Shown: positions 53,616-63,478, counted from the stretch's first letter. The stretch is 64,000 bases of DNA from Aureliella sp046290675 (GCA_046290675.1 JBKAHA010000004.1:124001-188000), one strand, 5' to 3'. Translations and numbers: made by a program. Notes: a model not told the origin generated them from the sequence alone.

Positions 53616-54161
53616 GTGGCGAAGAATTGGAATTGGTGGTCTCGGAAATTGCATCGTTGGGGCGCGCTCATCACAGCGATTCCCATGGTCCTGGTCATTG
53701 GCACTGGCTTGCTCCTACAGGTAAAAAAACAGGTGCCTTGGGTCCAACCTGCGACTCAGAAAGGTGCGGAGAAAAACGTCGTACCCTCTCAAAGTTGGGA
53801 GAATCTCCTCGAAGTGGCCCGAGGCGTAGAGCAAGCGGAGATCGAAGATTGGGAGGATGTTGATCGGCTTGATGTGCGACCTGGCAAAGGCATCGTCAAA
53901 GTTCAGGCGAAGAACCACTGGGAGTTGCAGATCGATCTTACTTCCGGCGAGCTGCTATCTGCTACTTATCGGCGGTCGGACTTAATAGAGAGCCTTCACG
54001 ACGGTAGCTTCTTTGCAGATTGGGCGAAGCTTTGGATCTTCTTGCCGAATGGCCTCATCTTGCTCGGCCTATGGCTAACAGGGCTCTGGCTTTGGTACCT
54101 GCCCCTTTCGCGACGGCGTGGGAAGACTCAAATAGCTTCAAGAATGTCGAAAACGGAATGA
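53616..54161 (+). CDS. PepSY-associated membrane protein
   Basis: A 181-residue protein from GTG at 53616. NWWSRKLHRWGALITAIPMVLVIGTGLLL is the PepSY-TM opening, and a second membrane span near 145-168 (IFLPNGLILLGLWLTGLWLW) follows the periplasmic PepSY-like domain. The family includes iron-siderophore-associated reductases and small structural members; this one lacks a catalytic domain. It is preceded by the DUF1559 gene (135-base gap) and converges with the ankyrin/propeller gene. Confidence 0.8.
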   Translation: MAKNWNWWSRKLHRWGALITAIPMVLVIGTGLLLQVKKQVPWVQPATQKGAEKNVVPSQSWENLLEVARGVEQAEIEDWEDVDRLDVRPGKGIVKVQAKNHWELQIDLTSGELLSATYRRSDLIESLHDGSFFADWAKLWIFLPNGLILLGLWLTGLWLWYLPLSRRRGKTQIASRMSKTE

Positions 54162-54189
54162 AAGCCTAGTATCGGGGGAGCCGTCGACG

Positions 54190-56430
54190 TTATTTTTCAG
54201 CCGGTTCACCGATGGCAATCAGCTTGGATTCAGTCCGAAAGTAGAGCACGCCTTCGCTAATTGCTGGCGACGCGAGAAGACTTTCCCCCAGATCATTTTC
54301 GGCCACTTTCTCAAACTCGTTGCCCGCTTTGAGCACGATGACCCGGCCTTCTTCGCTCGGGACATACACGTGCCCATCACCAGCGACGAGTGCTGCGACA
54401 AAACTACGAGCGTCGGAGCTGCCGATTCGTTTTCGGAACTTTCGTTTTCCGTTTCGAGCGTCAAAGCACTCCAATATCCCCGCTGAATTGCAGGTGTACA
54501 GATAATTGTCGTACACGACCGGTGTGGTCATGTATGGGCCCGAGTTAGGGACGCTCCACGCGACGTTCTTGGACGCTCGCTGTTTGTCATCGAGAGTCAG
54601 ATCGCCGGTTGCTGTCGGGAGAATCGCATAGATCGGTTTGATTGGACGATACCCGCTCGCCACGTAGATGAGACCTCTCGCTCCGAACGGCGTTGGAACT
54701 GCAATTTCGGAGTTGTTTCCGATGCGCCACAGCTCACTGCCATTTTCAGGTGAATAGGCGATGGCATGTTTCGTTGCATTACAAACAAGTTGCGGACCCT
54801 CGCTAGTCTCAATCACGGTCGGAGTCGCCCACGAAGGGATCTCGTTTCTCTCACGTCGCCAAATTTGGTCGCCCGTTTCGATATCGAGTGCGGTAACAAA
54901 GGAGCCCTCTTGGATATCGCATTGAATGATCACTTTTCCATCAAAGATGATTGGAGATGCGGCGAATCCCCACTGGTAGCTCGCGTCAAAAAACCATCCG
55001 CTGTCGAGCAGCCCGAATTGCTTCTGCCAAAGCAAAGTGCCGTCCACTGAATAACAGAAAAGGCCTTCGCTTCCAAAGAAAGCGACGACATGTTGACCGT
55101 CACATGCCGGCGTGGGATTCGCATGCGTACTCTTTAAATGCCTTTTGACTTGAGGTCGAGCGGTAATTGCCGAACGCCGCCAGAGTTCGTCGCCGGTTTT
55201 TTTGTCAAAGCAGAGCAATACGAACTCATGCTCGGAATCATCGTCTACGGAGTCGACGTCGCCATAGAGTCCCGTTTTGAGGCCGGCAGTGTCACCACTG
55301 CTTATCGCACTCGTAAGATAGATTCGATCCCCCACGACGATCGGACTGGAATGGGCGAGGCCTGGAACATCGATCCTCCAGCGAATTCCGACACCTCTCT
55401 CGAGATCCCACTCCTTCAACAACGAAAAACCATCGGCGACTCCTCGAGCCTGCGGGCCGCGGAATTGCCCCCAGTCGGCTGAAGAGACCGCTAAGTCCTC
55501 AGCGAGCGATTCGGCTCGGAGTTCCGCATCTAGAATCATCGTGGATACCGGAAACCACGATTGATCCTTGCCACCTTCAACTGCGTCTAACGTGAGACTC
55601 GAAACCAATCCCGATTCAATTTCAAAACGAAGCGTGCGCCCGCCGAGCTGAAAAACATGTCGCTCTGTCGGCGAAAGAACGATGGATGATCCATCAAAGT
55701 TGGCCGTTAGCTTCTCGTCAGCAAGTGAGACCGTGAGACGCGAGTCTTCAGACGGTTTTGGGGGACTTGATTTAGAATCGGAATCAATTTGCTTTTGCTG
55801 GTACTCACCCACATAGAGGTCGAGTTCAATTGGCTTGGGATCCCACGCTGGCTTTGCCGCATTCGAAGCTTCCGGTGTTGCGGGTGCCTCCACGCCATCA
55901 AATAAGGAACGTAATTCTTCGCTTGCAGAGTTCGGAAGGAATCGCATTGCTTGTGCGAGCAACTCTGGCTTAGCGGAATCGCTGTTCAGAATGCGTTTCG
56001 TAGCTTCCGTATCGTCAGCCAGCATCGCAAGGCGAAGGGCGGGAAGGATATCTTCACATCCGGCTTCGACTAGCAATACTGCGATATCCTTGTTTTGTTT
56101 CATGGCCGCCCAAGCCATTGGTGTCGCATTGTAGAAACGATCTTTGTTGTTTGGGTTCGCGCCGGCTTTGAGAAGCATCTTTACGGCTTCTTCATGACCT
56201 CGTCCGCAGGCATACATTAAGGCGGTGGCGTTGTATTGTGTCGGTGCATTTGGATCGACACCCGCGTCCAGTAACGAGCGAATCTCTGCCGTATCGCCCC
56301 GTTGAGCTGCGTCCCACAATTCCGATGGTTCCTGGGCGTCAGCTGTAGAGCCAAGCGATGCTGCGATCGCGAGTGTCACAAAAAGGCAGTTGCGGCTCAG
56401 AACTGGGGGCACATTTAATCGGATAGACAT
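54190..56430 (-). CDS. Secreted ankyrin repeat, DUF3471-like and PQQ-type beta-propeller fusion protein
   Basis: A 746-residue protein from ATG at 56430 (ATG at 56448 also possible), with a signal peptide cut near ADAQ. Residues about 40-150 hold ankyrin repeats (GDTAEIRSLLDAGVDPNAPT, GHEEAVKMLLKAGANPNNKD). Residues 195-290 resemble the small beta domain DUF3471 (YVGEYQQ, LVSSLTLDAVEGG). From about 320 to the end is an outer membrane BamB-like PQQ propeller with repeated GxxLWRR, DIETGDQIWRR and ARNGKRKFRK blades. The combination is unusual. A role as an extracytoplasmic scaffold is likely; no catalytic site is seen. Confidence 0.85.
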   Translation of the reverse strand: MSIRLNVPPVLSRNCLFVTLAIAASLGSTADAQEPSELWDAAQRGDTAEIRSLLDAGVDPNAPTQYNATALMYACGRGHEEAVKMLLKAGANPNNKDRFYNATPMAWAAMKQNKDIAVLLVEAGCEDILPALRLAMLADDTEATKRILNSDSAKPELLAQAMRFLPNSASEELRSLFDGVEAPATPEASNAAKPAWDPKPIELDLYVGEYQQKQIDSDSKSSPPKPSEDSRLTVSLADEKLTANFDGSSIVLSPTERHVFQLGGRTLRFEIESGLVSSLTLDAVEGGKDQSWFPVSTMILDAELRAESLAEDLAVSSADWGQFRGPQARGVADGFSLLKEWDLERGVGIRWRIDVPGLAHSSPIVVGDRIYLTSAISSGDTAGLKTGLYGDVDSVDDDSEHEFVLLCFDKKTGDELWRRSAITARPQVKRHLKSTHANPTPACDGQHVVAFFGSEGLFCYSVDGTLLWQKQFGLLDSGWFFDASYQWGFAASPIIFDGKVIIQCDIQEGSFVTALDIETGDQIWRRERNEIPSWATPTVIETSEGPQLVCNATKHAIAYSPENGSELWRIGNNSEIAVPTPFGARGLIYVASGYRPIKPIYAILPTATGDLTLDDKQRASKNVAWSVPNSGPYMTTPVVYDNYLYTCNSAGILECFDARNGKRKFRKRIGSSDARSFVAALVAGDGHVYVPSEEGRVIVLKAGNEFEKVAENDLGESLLASPAISEGVLYFRTESKLIAIGEPAEK

Positions 56431-56510
56431 GTAAGGGACCTTGTCCATTTGACGACAAACGACGTGGAGTAACCTAGAAGCTGATTAAGGCAGCACGCAA
56501 TTGCACTTAG

Positions 56511-57212
56511 TTAGGCAGTCAGTGGTAGCGGGCTGCTAAGAAATTGCTGGTAGAGCAAACTGACATGATTTTGATCCAGAGGATTCGGGATCAGGTGAAA
56601 TCTCATGCGTGCTCGACGTATGACTCCCTTTTCCATGAAGTGGCTAAAGAGCTCAACGCGTTGTTCCGGCTCGGAGGGAGACGAAAGTAGCTGGCTGTGC
56701 CGTTGGTCGCCCTGGTCGATCAACCACACGGCTGAAATTTCGCTTCCTGGGCATATGATCGCGGCTGGGGCATCGCCTTCGTACGTGTTGTCTCCAGGAA
56801 CTAATTCTGAAGCTTTGAGAGTTTCCCAGTATGAACCATCTGGCGATTCGCAGGAAACGACCAATACCGGCTCGGAGTCCAGGTCATCAGTTTGGACGCT
56901 CAGCCAAAGCTCGAGGTCGGCATGGGTTTGAACTTCGTCAGGACTCGGCAAAATGCGATGGTTCAGATGAAACGCAAAATTATCATTCTCCGTTTGATCG
57001 AACTGCGAAATGAGGTCCTCTTGCCGTACGTATACTTCTTCCACGGCAAAGCTATGAGCGGGGATTGGCTTGACGCGAAACACACTCCAAGGCGAACTAT
57101 CTGCGAAGCTGATTGTCGTGCCTTGTTGTGGATCTTGGGGGACAGATTCGATAGCCGTTTCCGAATGTGCGAACCGAAAGTTATTGACGTTTGGTGACCA
57201 GGTTCTATTCAA
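56511..57212 (-). CDS. Protein of unknown function
   Basis: A 233-residue protein starting with TTG at 57212, supported by GAAGAAGGA seven bases upstream. It has no signal peptide. It is acidic, with a beta-rich middle (DLELWLSVQTDDLDSEPVLVV, DAPAAIICPGSEISAVWLI) and a C-terminal helical end (SLLYQQFLSSPLPLT). No family is recognised. It is co-directional with the ankyrin/propeller gene, whose start lies about 80 bases downstream of its stop, so the two may be in one transcript. Confidence 0.62.
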   Translation of the reverse strand: MNRTWSPNVNNFRFAHSETAIESVPQDPQQGTTISFADSSPWSVFRVKPIPAHSFAVEEVYVRQEDLISQFDQTENDNFAFHLNHRILPSPDEVQTHADLELWLSVQTDDLDSEPVLVVSCESPDGSYWETLKASELVPGDNTYEGDAPAAIICPGSEISAVWLIDQGDQRHSQLLSSPSEPEQRVELFSHFMEKGVIRRARMRFHLIPNPLDQNHVSLLYQQFLSSPLPLTA

Positions 57213-57466
57213 GGTAAATTCCTTCTTCGACCAGCAAGCAAATTCAGGTTTCGGTGGCGACGATCAACAATTATGACGGAGGACACCCGGCAGTTACTGT
57301 TTTCTGAGGTAAGCTCTGGAGCCGCAAGTTATTGTGCGGTATTAATGCCCGGGAACCCGCTCTATCATTATGGCGTTGGTGCAGCGAATCGGTAACGGCA
57401 AGGAGGTTTGTCGCCGCTTTTCTGAGGCGTTTTTTGCCTCGATTTCGACGGCCATAGGTACAGGCG

Positions 57467-58234
57467 ATGGATGATATGAAAAAGCAGCAGGAGAGGCTTC
57501 GTCATAGCGAGCTCTTGCAAATGAAACGCTGGAATACGCCGACCATTTACAACGGTTGGGAGCAAATCACATCGCAAGATGCGGCTGCGCCAGTTACCAA
57601 TGTTGAAGAGACGGTCGACTTTATGCCCCAGATGGGGCCGATGGTCGGCTATGCAGTTACCTTGGTCATCGAGCCTAGTAATCGCTCCCACAAATTACGA
57701 GCAGATGCTTGGCAAGAGTACCGAAAATTCGTTGCTCAGTGCGACGGGCCGAAGATCGTTGTGGTGCAGGATCTGGATAAGCCCAAAGTCATTGGCTCGT
57801 TCTGGGGTGAAGTCAACGCCAACGTTCATCGCGCGTCTGGGTGCGTGGGAGCCATCGTCGACGGTGCCATTCGCGATGTCGACGAAATGACCAACGCGGG
57901 CTTCAAAGCGATAGCGCGACGTCTATGCGTTGGGCACGCTCACAGTATCCCTGTTCGGTGGGGCGAACCCGTGGAGGTCTTTGGGACTCGTGTCGAACCT
58001 GGCCAATTGCTTCATGCCGATAAGCACGGCTTTATTGCAATTCCCAAAGAGGATGAATCGGGTTTGCTGCAAGCCTCGATTCAAATGGACATCAATGAGT
58101 GCGATACCGTGATTGCTGCCGCAAGATCTGGTGCAGGTAGCCAGCCAGGGCAACTGGTCGAAGCGATTAATGCAGCAGGGGAACAGTTTGGGCGCCGTGC
58201 GAAGCAGCAGTTCGGCAAATCCGGCGAGCATTAG
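57467..58234 (+). CDS. RraA-family protein (aldolase/decarboxylase-like)
   Basis: A 255-residue RraA-fold protein. The signature stretch FWGEVNANVHRASGCVGAIV with DGAIRDVDEM holds the conserved GE, Asp-Gly and Arg-Asp residues of the metal site in HMG/CHA aldolase and oxaloacetate decarboxylase members. VRWGEPVEVFGTRVEPGQLLHADKHGFIAIP closes the core. The N-terminal extension and C-terminal helix are longer than in E. coli RraA (161 residues), which favours the aldolase/decarboxylase branch rather than RNase E inhibition. The substrate is unknown. Confidence 0.82.
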   Translation: MDDMKKQQERLRHSELLQMKRWNTPTIYNGWEQITSQDAAAPVTNVEETVDFMPQMGPMVGYAVTLVIEPSNRSHKLRADAWQEYRKFVAQCDGPKIVVVQDLDKPKVIGSFWGEVNANVHRASGCVGAIVDGAIRDVDEMTNAGFKAIARRLCVGHAHSIPVRWGEPVEVFGTRVEPGQLLHADKHGFIAIPKEDESGLLQASIQMDINECDTVIAAARSGAGSQPGQLVEAINAAGEQFGRRAKQQFGKSGEH

Positions 58235-58561
58235 CCGGCACCTAGGCCATGCTTTCAGGGAAAATCAAAGTTTCGAATCCCGGATTTTGTTCGAGCGTAT
58301 CTCAACTCAACCTTTCCGAGCGGGCAACGCGCAGCGGGGCGCCGAGGAATTATGCGGGAGTCGGCCACTCCCCGATACACGTAGACCCATGGCTGAAGGG
58401 GTAAACGCCTCACTTCAATCTCTGATTAGCCCTTGGGATGCTCTTGAGTGAGTAGGCGACTTGCTTCGATGCCCGGTACACTGTTGGATAGAGCGAAAAC
58501 TAGTCGGCGTTGACTGAGCGGCGTCGGGCAGACTTTGGGAAATACGTGATAAGGCTTCGGT
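58235..58561. other. Intergenic region before glnA
   Basis: 327 bp. It holds the possible decayed element described separately and a hairpin GGGAGT-CGGCC-ACTCCC at about 58357-58373. The glnA promoter was not placed. No coding frame was supported. Confidence 0.5.
58256..58433. repeat. Possible decayed copy of the 30289 element
   Basis: The left part (58256-58277) starts CAGGGAAAATCAAAG and matches the 22-bp terminal repeat of the 30289 element at 20 positions. A reverse-oriented stretch at 58413-58433 matches 17 of 21. Spacing is larger than in the first element (178 against 112 bp) and the two ends match each other poorly, so this is only a candidate. Confidence 0.3.
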
Positions 58562-60025
58562 ATGGAACGTCGGCGCAAGATTGAATCACCACAAGAAGTG
58601 TTGGCACTGTGTCGCGAAAAGGATGTTCGCGTGGTCGACCTGCGGTTTACCGATCTGCTCGGTCGTCAAAACCATTTCTCCGTTCCGGTACAGAAGTTGA
58701 CCGAGTCGGCGTTCGAAGATGGCTTTGGTTTTGATGGTTCGAGCATTCGATGTTGGCAGTCGGTTAACGAGAGTGACCTGCTGCTAATTCCGTTGCCCTC
58801 GACTGTTTGGCTCGATCCTTTCAGCGGGGATGTCGCTTCCATTGGGATGACCTGTGTTGTCCAAGATCCTGTCACAAGAGAGGAGTACGATCTCGATCCC
58901 CGCAATATTGCGTCTCGAGCAGAGAACTACCTGGCGAGTACCGGGATTGCTGACCGGGCTTCGTTTGGGCCAGAAGCCGAGTTCTTTCTCTTCGATCATG
59001 CTCGATTCGACCAGACTTCAAATTCATCACTATACGAAGTGGATAGTTCGGAAGCAGCTTGGAATCGGGGAGCTCTCAATTCGGCTGGAGATGAAACAAG
59101 TGCGGGGCGACGCAACCTCGGCAACAAAATTTCTTTTCAAGAGGGATACTCGCCGTGTCCGCCAGTTGATCAAACATTTGGAATCCGAAACAAGATGATG
59201 CTGGCCCTAATCGAAGCGGGCATCGAAGTAGAGTGTCACCACCACGAAGTTGCTTCAGCTGGCCAAGCCGAGATCAATTTCAAGTACGGTGGGTTGCTTG
59301 AGACGGCTGACACATTGATGCGATTCAAATATATCGTCAAGAATGTGGCAGCCGCGAATGGCAAGACTGCCACGTTCATGCCCAAACCCGTTTATGGAGA
59401 TAACGGAAATGGAATGCACGTCCATTTCTCGTTGTGGAAGGCGAACGAGCCGCTATTCGCAGGCAACGGCTACGCAGGGCTTAGCGATATTGGGCTGCAC
59501 GCAATTGGTGGTATTCTGCGGCACGCACCCGCACTGCTTGCACTGACAAACCCGACGACCAATAGCTACAAACGGTTGGTCCCTGGGTTCGAGGCGCCAG
59601 TCAATCTGGCTTACTCGCAGCGGAATCGATCTGCCGCATGCCGAATTCCGATGGCATCGCCAAGTCCGAAGTCTCGACGTGTTGAATTCCGTTGCCCTGA
59701 TCCAAGCTGTAATCCCTATCTTGCCTTTTCCGCGATCCTGATGGCCATCATCGATGGAATTCAGAACAAGATTCATCCAGGTGAGCCGATGGAAAAGGAT
59801 CTCTACGATCTACCACCTGAGCTGTTAGATCAAATTCCGCAGACGCCGTCGACTCTCGAGGCGTCGCTCCAGGCGTTGGAAGCAGACCATGACTTTTTGC
59901 TCCGCGGGGATGTTTTCAGCGAAACCCTGCTCCGGCAATGGATCACTCACAAACGCCACGAAGAAGTAAGCCAAGTCGAATCCCGACCACACCCGTACGA
60001 ATTCTGTCTCTACTACGACGCTTGA
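58562..60025 (+). CDS. glnA: Type I glutamine synthetase (GSI-beta-like)
   Basis: A 487-residue glutamine synthetase. DGFGFDGSSIRCW, the metal-ligand region FGPEAEFFLF, the ammonia/ATP region NGNGMHVHFSLW and the NPTTNSYKRLVPGFEAPVNLAYSQRNRSAACRIP stretch are all present. The C-terminal EKDLYDLPPE contains the tyrosine that is adenylylated in GSI-beta enzymes, so covalent regulation is possible. A short insert near 150-175 (SNSSLYEVDSSEAAWNRG and SAGDETSAGRR) is typical of this subtype. It converts glutamate and ammonia to glutamine. No glnB or regulatory gene is adjacent. Confidence 0.93.
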   Translation: MERRRKIESPQEVLALCREKDVRVVDLRFTDLLGRQNHFSVPVQKLTESAFEDGFGFDGSSIRCWQSVNESDLLLIPLPSTVWLDPFSGDVASIGMTCVVQDPVTREEYDLDPRNIASRAENYLASTGIADRASFGPEAEFFLFDHARFDQTSNSSLYEVDSSEAAWNRGALNSAGDETSAGRRNLGNKISFQEGYSPCPPVDQTFGIRNKMMLALIEAGIEVECHHHEVASAGQAEINFKYGGLLETADTLMRFKYIVKNVAAANGKTATFMPKPVYGDNGNGMHVHFSLWKANEPLFAGNGYAGLSDIGLHAIGGILRHAPALLALTNPTTNSYKRLVPGFEAPVNLAYSQRNRSAACRIPMASPSPKSRRVEFRCPDPSCNPYLAFSAILMAIIDGIQNKIHPGEPMEKDLYDLPPELLDQIPQTPSTLEASLQALEADHDFLLRGDVFSETLLRQWITHKRHEEVSQVESRPHPYEFCLYYDA

Positions 60026-60135
60026 GCGGGAGCCCAAATGTGATCAGCCCATAAGGCTGTACACTTCCCAGTTATGAGAAAAACCCAGGCTTGAGCCGGA
60101 AGGTTTCAACGAGATCATAAGGCAGCTGCCACGTT

Positions 60136-63100
60136 CTATTTTCGAGAGGCTGGAGTGATATTCAGTTCCACTTCGTCATCACCCCGTCGGACTTTGATGA
60201 CCACTTCTTGACCGATCTTGAGAGCTTCGATGGCGTAGGTGTAGTCGTAGATGTTCTCGATCCTCTTGCCCGCCAATTCAACAATGATATCTCCGCCTTT
60301 CATCCCGCCTTCCGCGGCTGGAGCCCCTTTTGTTACGCCGCTCAGCAGGACCCCTTGAATGCCGTCTTGCGCGTAATCGGGGACAGTGCCGAGATACGCC
60401 GTTAAGTTGGCTCTCATCTCGGGTTCAGCGACCTGTTCGACGTACTCGGGGGCCGTATCAGCACGAACCAGGTCGCGTGTGACCAGGGCCATGAGTCTGG
60501 CGACCTTAGCGGCACCCTCATAATTCAACAGCTCGGGAACGTCTCTCGGCGTGTGGTATTCCGAGTGGGATCCCGTAAAGGCCGACAGAATTGGCACGCC
60601 GGCGATGAAGAAGGTACTGGCATCGGTAGGAAGGTGGCAATCGTTCTGCAAGGTGAGCGGAAGACGCACGACCGCATTTCTACGTTCAATGACGCCGGTC
60701 CACGCTGGAGACGATCCGATTCCTTGCAGCACCAGATTCTCACGCAGGCGGCCAACCATATCGAGATTCAACGCGGAAGAAATGGCCGGGTATAGCTTGC
60801 CATCTTGCATCGCGACTGCTGTTGATGCCTCTCCATGTGGATTGGCCGCGTGTGGATTGGCCGCGTGTGGATTGGCCGCGTGTGGATTGGCCGCGTGTGG
60901 ATTGGCCGCGGCTTGAGGCATACGTTCTGGAAAGAGATCGTAAAAATCGTCCGCGAATGCGGCAGAGCCTCGCAGGCCGAGCTCTTCCCCGCTCCAGGCT
61001 GCAACCAAAATGTCGCGTTTCGCATCTAATTTGCCAGCACGAGTCTGGTCCGCCAGGTATTGAGCGATTTCAAGGACGCAGCCGACTCCAGAGGCGTTAT
61101 CGTCTGCGCCTCGGTGCACGCCGCCAATCTCGTCTTCCTTTGCAAGCGAGCCGCTGCCCTGCCCTTGCCCGAGGTGGTCAATGTGGGCACCGATGAGGAC
61201 CATTTCTTCGGTCGGTTGTTCGGCGGCAGGCAGGATCGCGAGGACATTGCGTCCCTTGCTCGTCACAGGTGCAATCTCGATTGAGGCCGCAACTCGGACC
61301 CCTTCTAGTGCAAAGCCCATTGCAGGCTCACCGGAATCGTACTGCTTCTGAATCGTTTCCAGGTCGTCGCCTGCCTTCTTCATCCATTCAGCCGCTACTG
61401 AATCCGCGACGCTGATGACGGACAAGCTCGATGCCCCTAGCGTTCCGTCCATCGACAATGGCATCAAGCGATTACGAAGTGGGCTAGTTGGCCCGCTGAC
61501 GAAGATGAGTCCTTTTGCACCTCGGTCTCTGGCAACCATGGCTTTGTATCGAGCCCCGCTGTATCGCGCCAAATGCTGCCGTCGCTCGGGGCTAATGTCT
61601 TGTGGCATCTGTCGGAACACGAGTACCCATTTGTCAGCCACGTCGAGATGAACATAGCTGTCGTATTCTTCGTGTCCGCCTTCTGATGGGGCGACGATCC
61701 CGTAGCCGGCGCAAACGACTTCGGTGGGTTCAACATCCCCTTCCTTGGAAAAGAACACGGGACGCCAGTCTTTGTCGGCCTGATAGGAGGTGCCATCGAA
61801 GACGAGCTGATTGTTGTTTCCAAGTTCCACATCGGACACAAATTCAAAATCGTGGAAGAAAGTCCCGTTCTGCCCAGCCGGTTTGAGACCAAGACTTTCG
61901 AGGTAGGCCGCTACATACGCCGTCGCCTTTTTCTCGCCTTCAGTTCCAGTCAGTCTGCCACCGAGTTCGGGGCGGCACAGATAGTCGACATGGCGTCCAA
62001 CGTCACTGGCACTAAACTCGGGTGCTGTATCCGCTGCACTTGCAACTGCCTCTTCAATGGCTGACGAGTTCGAGCCGTCACCCAGCCCCAGAAGCTGTCG
62101 CGCGGCTTCATCATTCCATCGGGCTTCAAATAGTTGCGATTGGGAATTTCCTCCGTTGCTAGTCCACACCAAAGACGACCCGTCGGGCGTAAAGACTGGC
62201 AGTCCGTCGAATCCCTCGCGATAAGTCACGCGGGCAGGCGGCAGTTTGCCGGCTGCATCGACGAGGTAAAGCTCAAAGTTGCTGAATCCGTGGCGGTTCG
62301 TTGCGAAGATGAGGTAGTCTCCGCTCGGGTGGTAGTAGGGGGCCCAACTCATATGACCTAGGTCGGTCAGTGCTCGTTGTTGAGAACCGTCGATGTTCAT
62401 GGTCATGATTTCGGCGGTTGCCCCATTCTCCGCAAAACGCCGCCAGCAAATCTTCTTTCCGTCAGGAGAGAAGAATGGTCCGCCGTCATAACCGACGACA
62501 TCGGTCAGCCGACGGACTTGGCTGCCGTCGCGATTCATGATGTAGATATCCATCGCCGACGCAGGATCAAGTTCAAAGAGCTCCTTCTCCTTTTCACTCA
62601 ACTCATCGGTATACGCTCGGCGGTTCGATGCAAAACAGACCAGTTTGCCATCGGGCGAATAGGAACCCTCGGCGTCGTAGCCTTCTTCTGTTGTCAGGCG
62701 TTTGTATTCGCCAGAGGTCGAATCAAATTCCACCAGATCGTAGTTCGGGTCGTAATCCCAACTGTATCGACGTTCCTTTCCGGATTCGCGAAATGCGATT
62801 TCGTCTTTTTGTTTTTGTACTGCTTCCGGATCGTACTGAGTACTCGCAAAAACGACATCTTTGCCATTCGGAGAAATCCAGGCGCAAGTGGTTTTTCCAA
62901 TCCCGGGTGAAACGCGGCGTACATCGCCTGTGTCGCGATCCATGAGGTAGATTTGGAAGAATGGATTGCCCGGCTCTCTCTCGCTTTGAAAGACCATCTG
63001 CGAACCGTCCGCTGAAAAATAGCCTTCCCCGGCTCTTCGGCCTTCAAAAGTCAATTGCCGGATGTCTGTGAGGAGTTCGGCTTGTAGTTTTGCTGCTGCG

Positions 63101-63240
63101 GTCGGATCTTCGATCGCAATGTCCGACTCTTGCGCTTCAAGACCTTTTGCAATGACCATGAGGTGAGACGCGGCGGCGAGCAACAAGGCAAAACCACGGA
63201 TGTGCTCACGAACGGAAGGGAAATGGAATAAGTGCGACAT
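60136..63240 (-). CDS. Secreted M28 zinc aminopeptidase with TolB-like propeller, PA-like region and PDZ domain
   Basis: A 1034-residue protein; ATG at 63240 is preferred over 63273 because GAGAAAG lies upstream and the signal peptide begins there. Residues to about 390 form a TolB/PD40-type beta-propeller (YSPDGKLVCFASNRR, FSPDGKKICWRRF, FTPDGSSLVWTSN). A protease-associated-like region follows. The M28 domain has the two-zinc ligand set: IGAHIDHLG (His), GADDNASGVG (Asp), WSGEELGLRG (Glu-Glu), NLDMVGR (Asp) and GSHSEYHTPRD (His). The end is a PDZ domain (GAPAAEGGMKGGDIIVELAGKRI). It should degrade peptides outside the cytoplasm. Confidence 0.88.
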   Translation of the reverse strand: MSHLFHFPSVREHIRGFALLLAAASHLMVIAKGLEAQESDIAIEDPTAAAKLQAELLTDIRQLTFEGRRAGEGYFSADGSQMVFQSEREPGNPFFQIYLMDRDTGDVRRVSPGIGKTTCAWISPNGKDVVFASTQYDPEAVQKQKDEIAFRESGKERRYSWDYDPNYDLVEFDSTSGEYKRLTTEEGYDAEGSYSPDGKLVCFASNRRAYTDELSEKEKELFELDPASAMDIYIMNRDGSQVRRLTDVVGYDGGPFFSPDGKKICWRRFAENGATAEIMTMNIDGSQQRALTDLGHMSWAPYYHPSGDYLIFATNRHGFSNFELYLVDAAGKLPPARVTYREGFDGLPVFTPDGSSLVWTSNGGNSQSQLFEARWNDEAARQLLGLGDGSNSSAIEEAVASAADTAPEFSASDVGRHVDYLCRPELGGRLTGTEGEKKATAYVAAYLESLGLKPAGQNGTFFHDFEFVSDVELGNNNQLVFDGTSYQADKDWRPVFFSKEGDVEPTEVVCAGYGIVAPSEGGHEEYDSYVHLDVADKWVLVFRQMPQDISPERRQHLARYSGARYKAMVARDRGAKGLIFVSGPTSPLRNRLMPLSMDGTLGASSLSVISVADSVAAEWMKKAGDDLETIQKQYDSGEPAMGFALEGVRVAASIEIAPVTSKGRNVLAILPAAEQPTEEMVLIGAHIDHLGQGQGSGSLAKEDEIGGVHRGADDNASGVGCVLEIAQYLADQTRAGKLDAKRDILVAAWSGEELGLRGSAAFADDFYDLFPERMPQAAANPHAANPHAANPHAANPHAANPHGEASTAVAMQDGKLYPAISSALNLDMVGRLRENLVLQGIGSSPAWTGVIERRNAVVRLPLTLQNDCHLPTDASTFFIAGVPILSAFTGSHSEYHTPRDVPELLNYEGAAKVARLMALVTRDLVRADTAPEYVEQVAEPEMRANLTAYLGTVPDYAQDGIQGVLLSGVTKGAPAAEGGMKGGDIIVELAGKRIENIYDYTYAIEALKIGQEVVIKVRRGDDEVELNITPASRK
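60836..60910 (-). repeat. Five in-frame 15-bp repeats inside the M28 peptidase gene
   Basis: TGTGGATTGGCCGCG is repeated five times exactly on the plus strand; on the coding strand this gives five copies of Ala-Ala-Asn-Pro-His, between the active-site Glu and Asp ligands. The repeats are perfect at DNA level, suggesting recent expansion and possible length variation. Confidence 0.95.
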
Positions 63241-63478
63241 CGAAGCTTTCTCAGGCAGGTTCAAGTAAGGCATGGATGATTCGATTGAAGACGCAGAAAA
63301 ACGAGACGCGGAGAGATCGGCGGGATTTGGTTGTAAAGGAGATTATAGGCGATGAACCAATTCGGCTAGCGAGTATTTCAAAGCCAAACCATGTGGGCAT
63401 TTAAGGCCCGGCTTTTGAGGTCGGGGATGGCAGAGCGCAGGTTCGAATTGAGTCCAATACGGTACGCAACGTTGGTGG

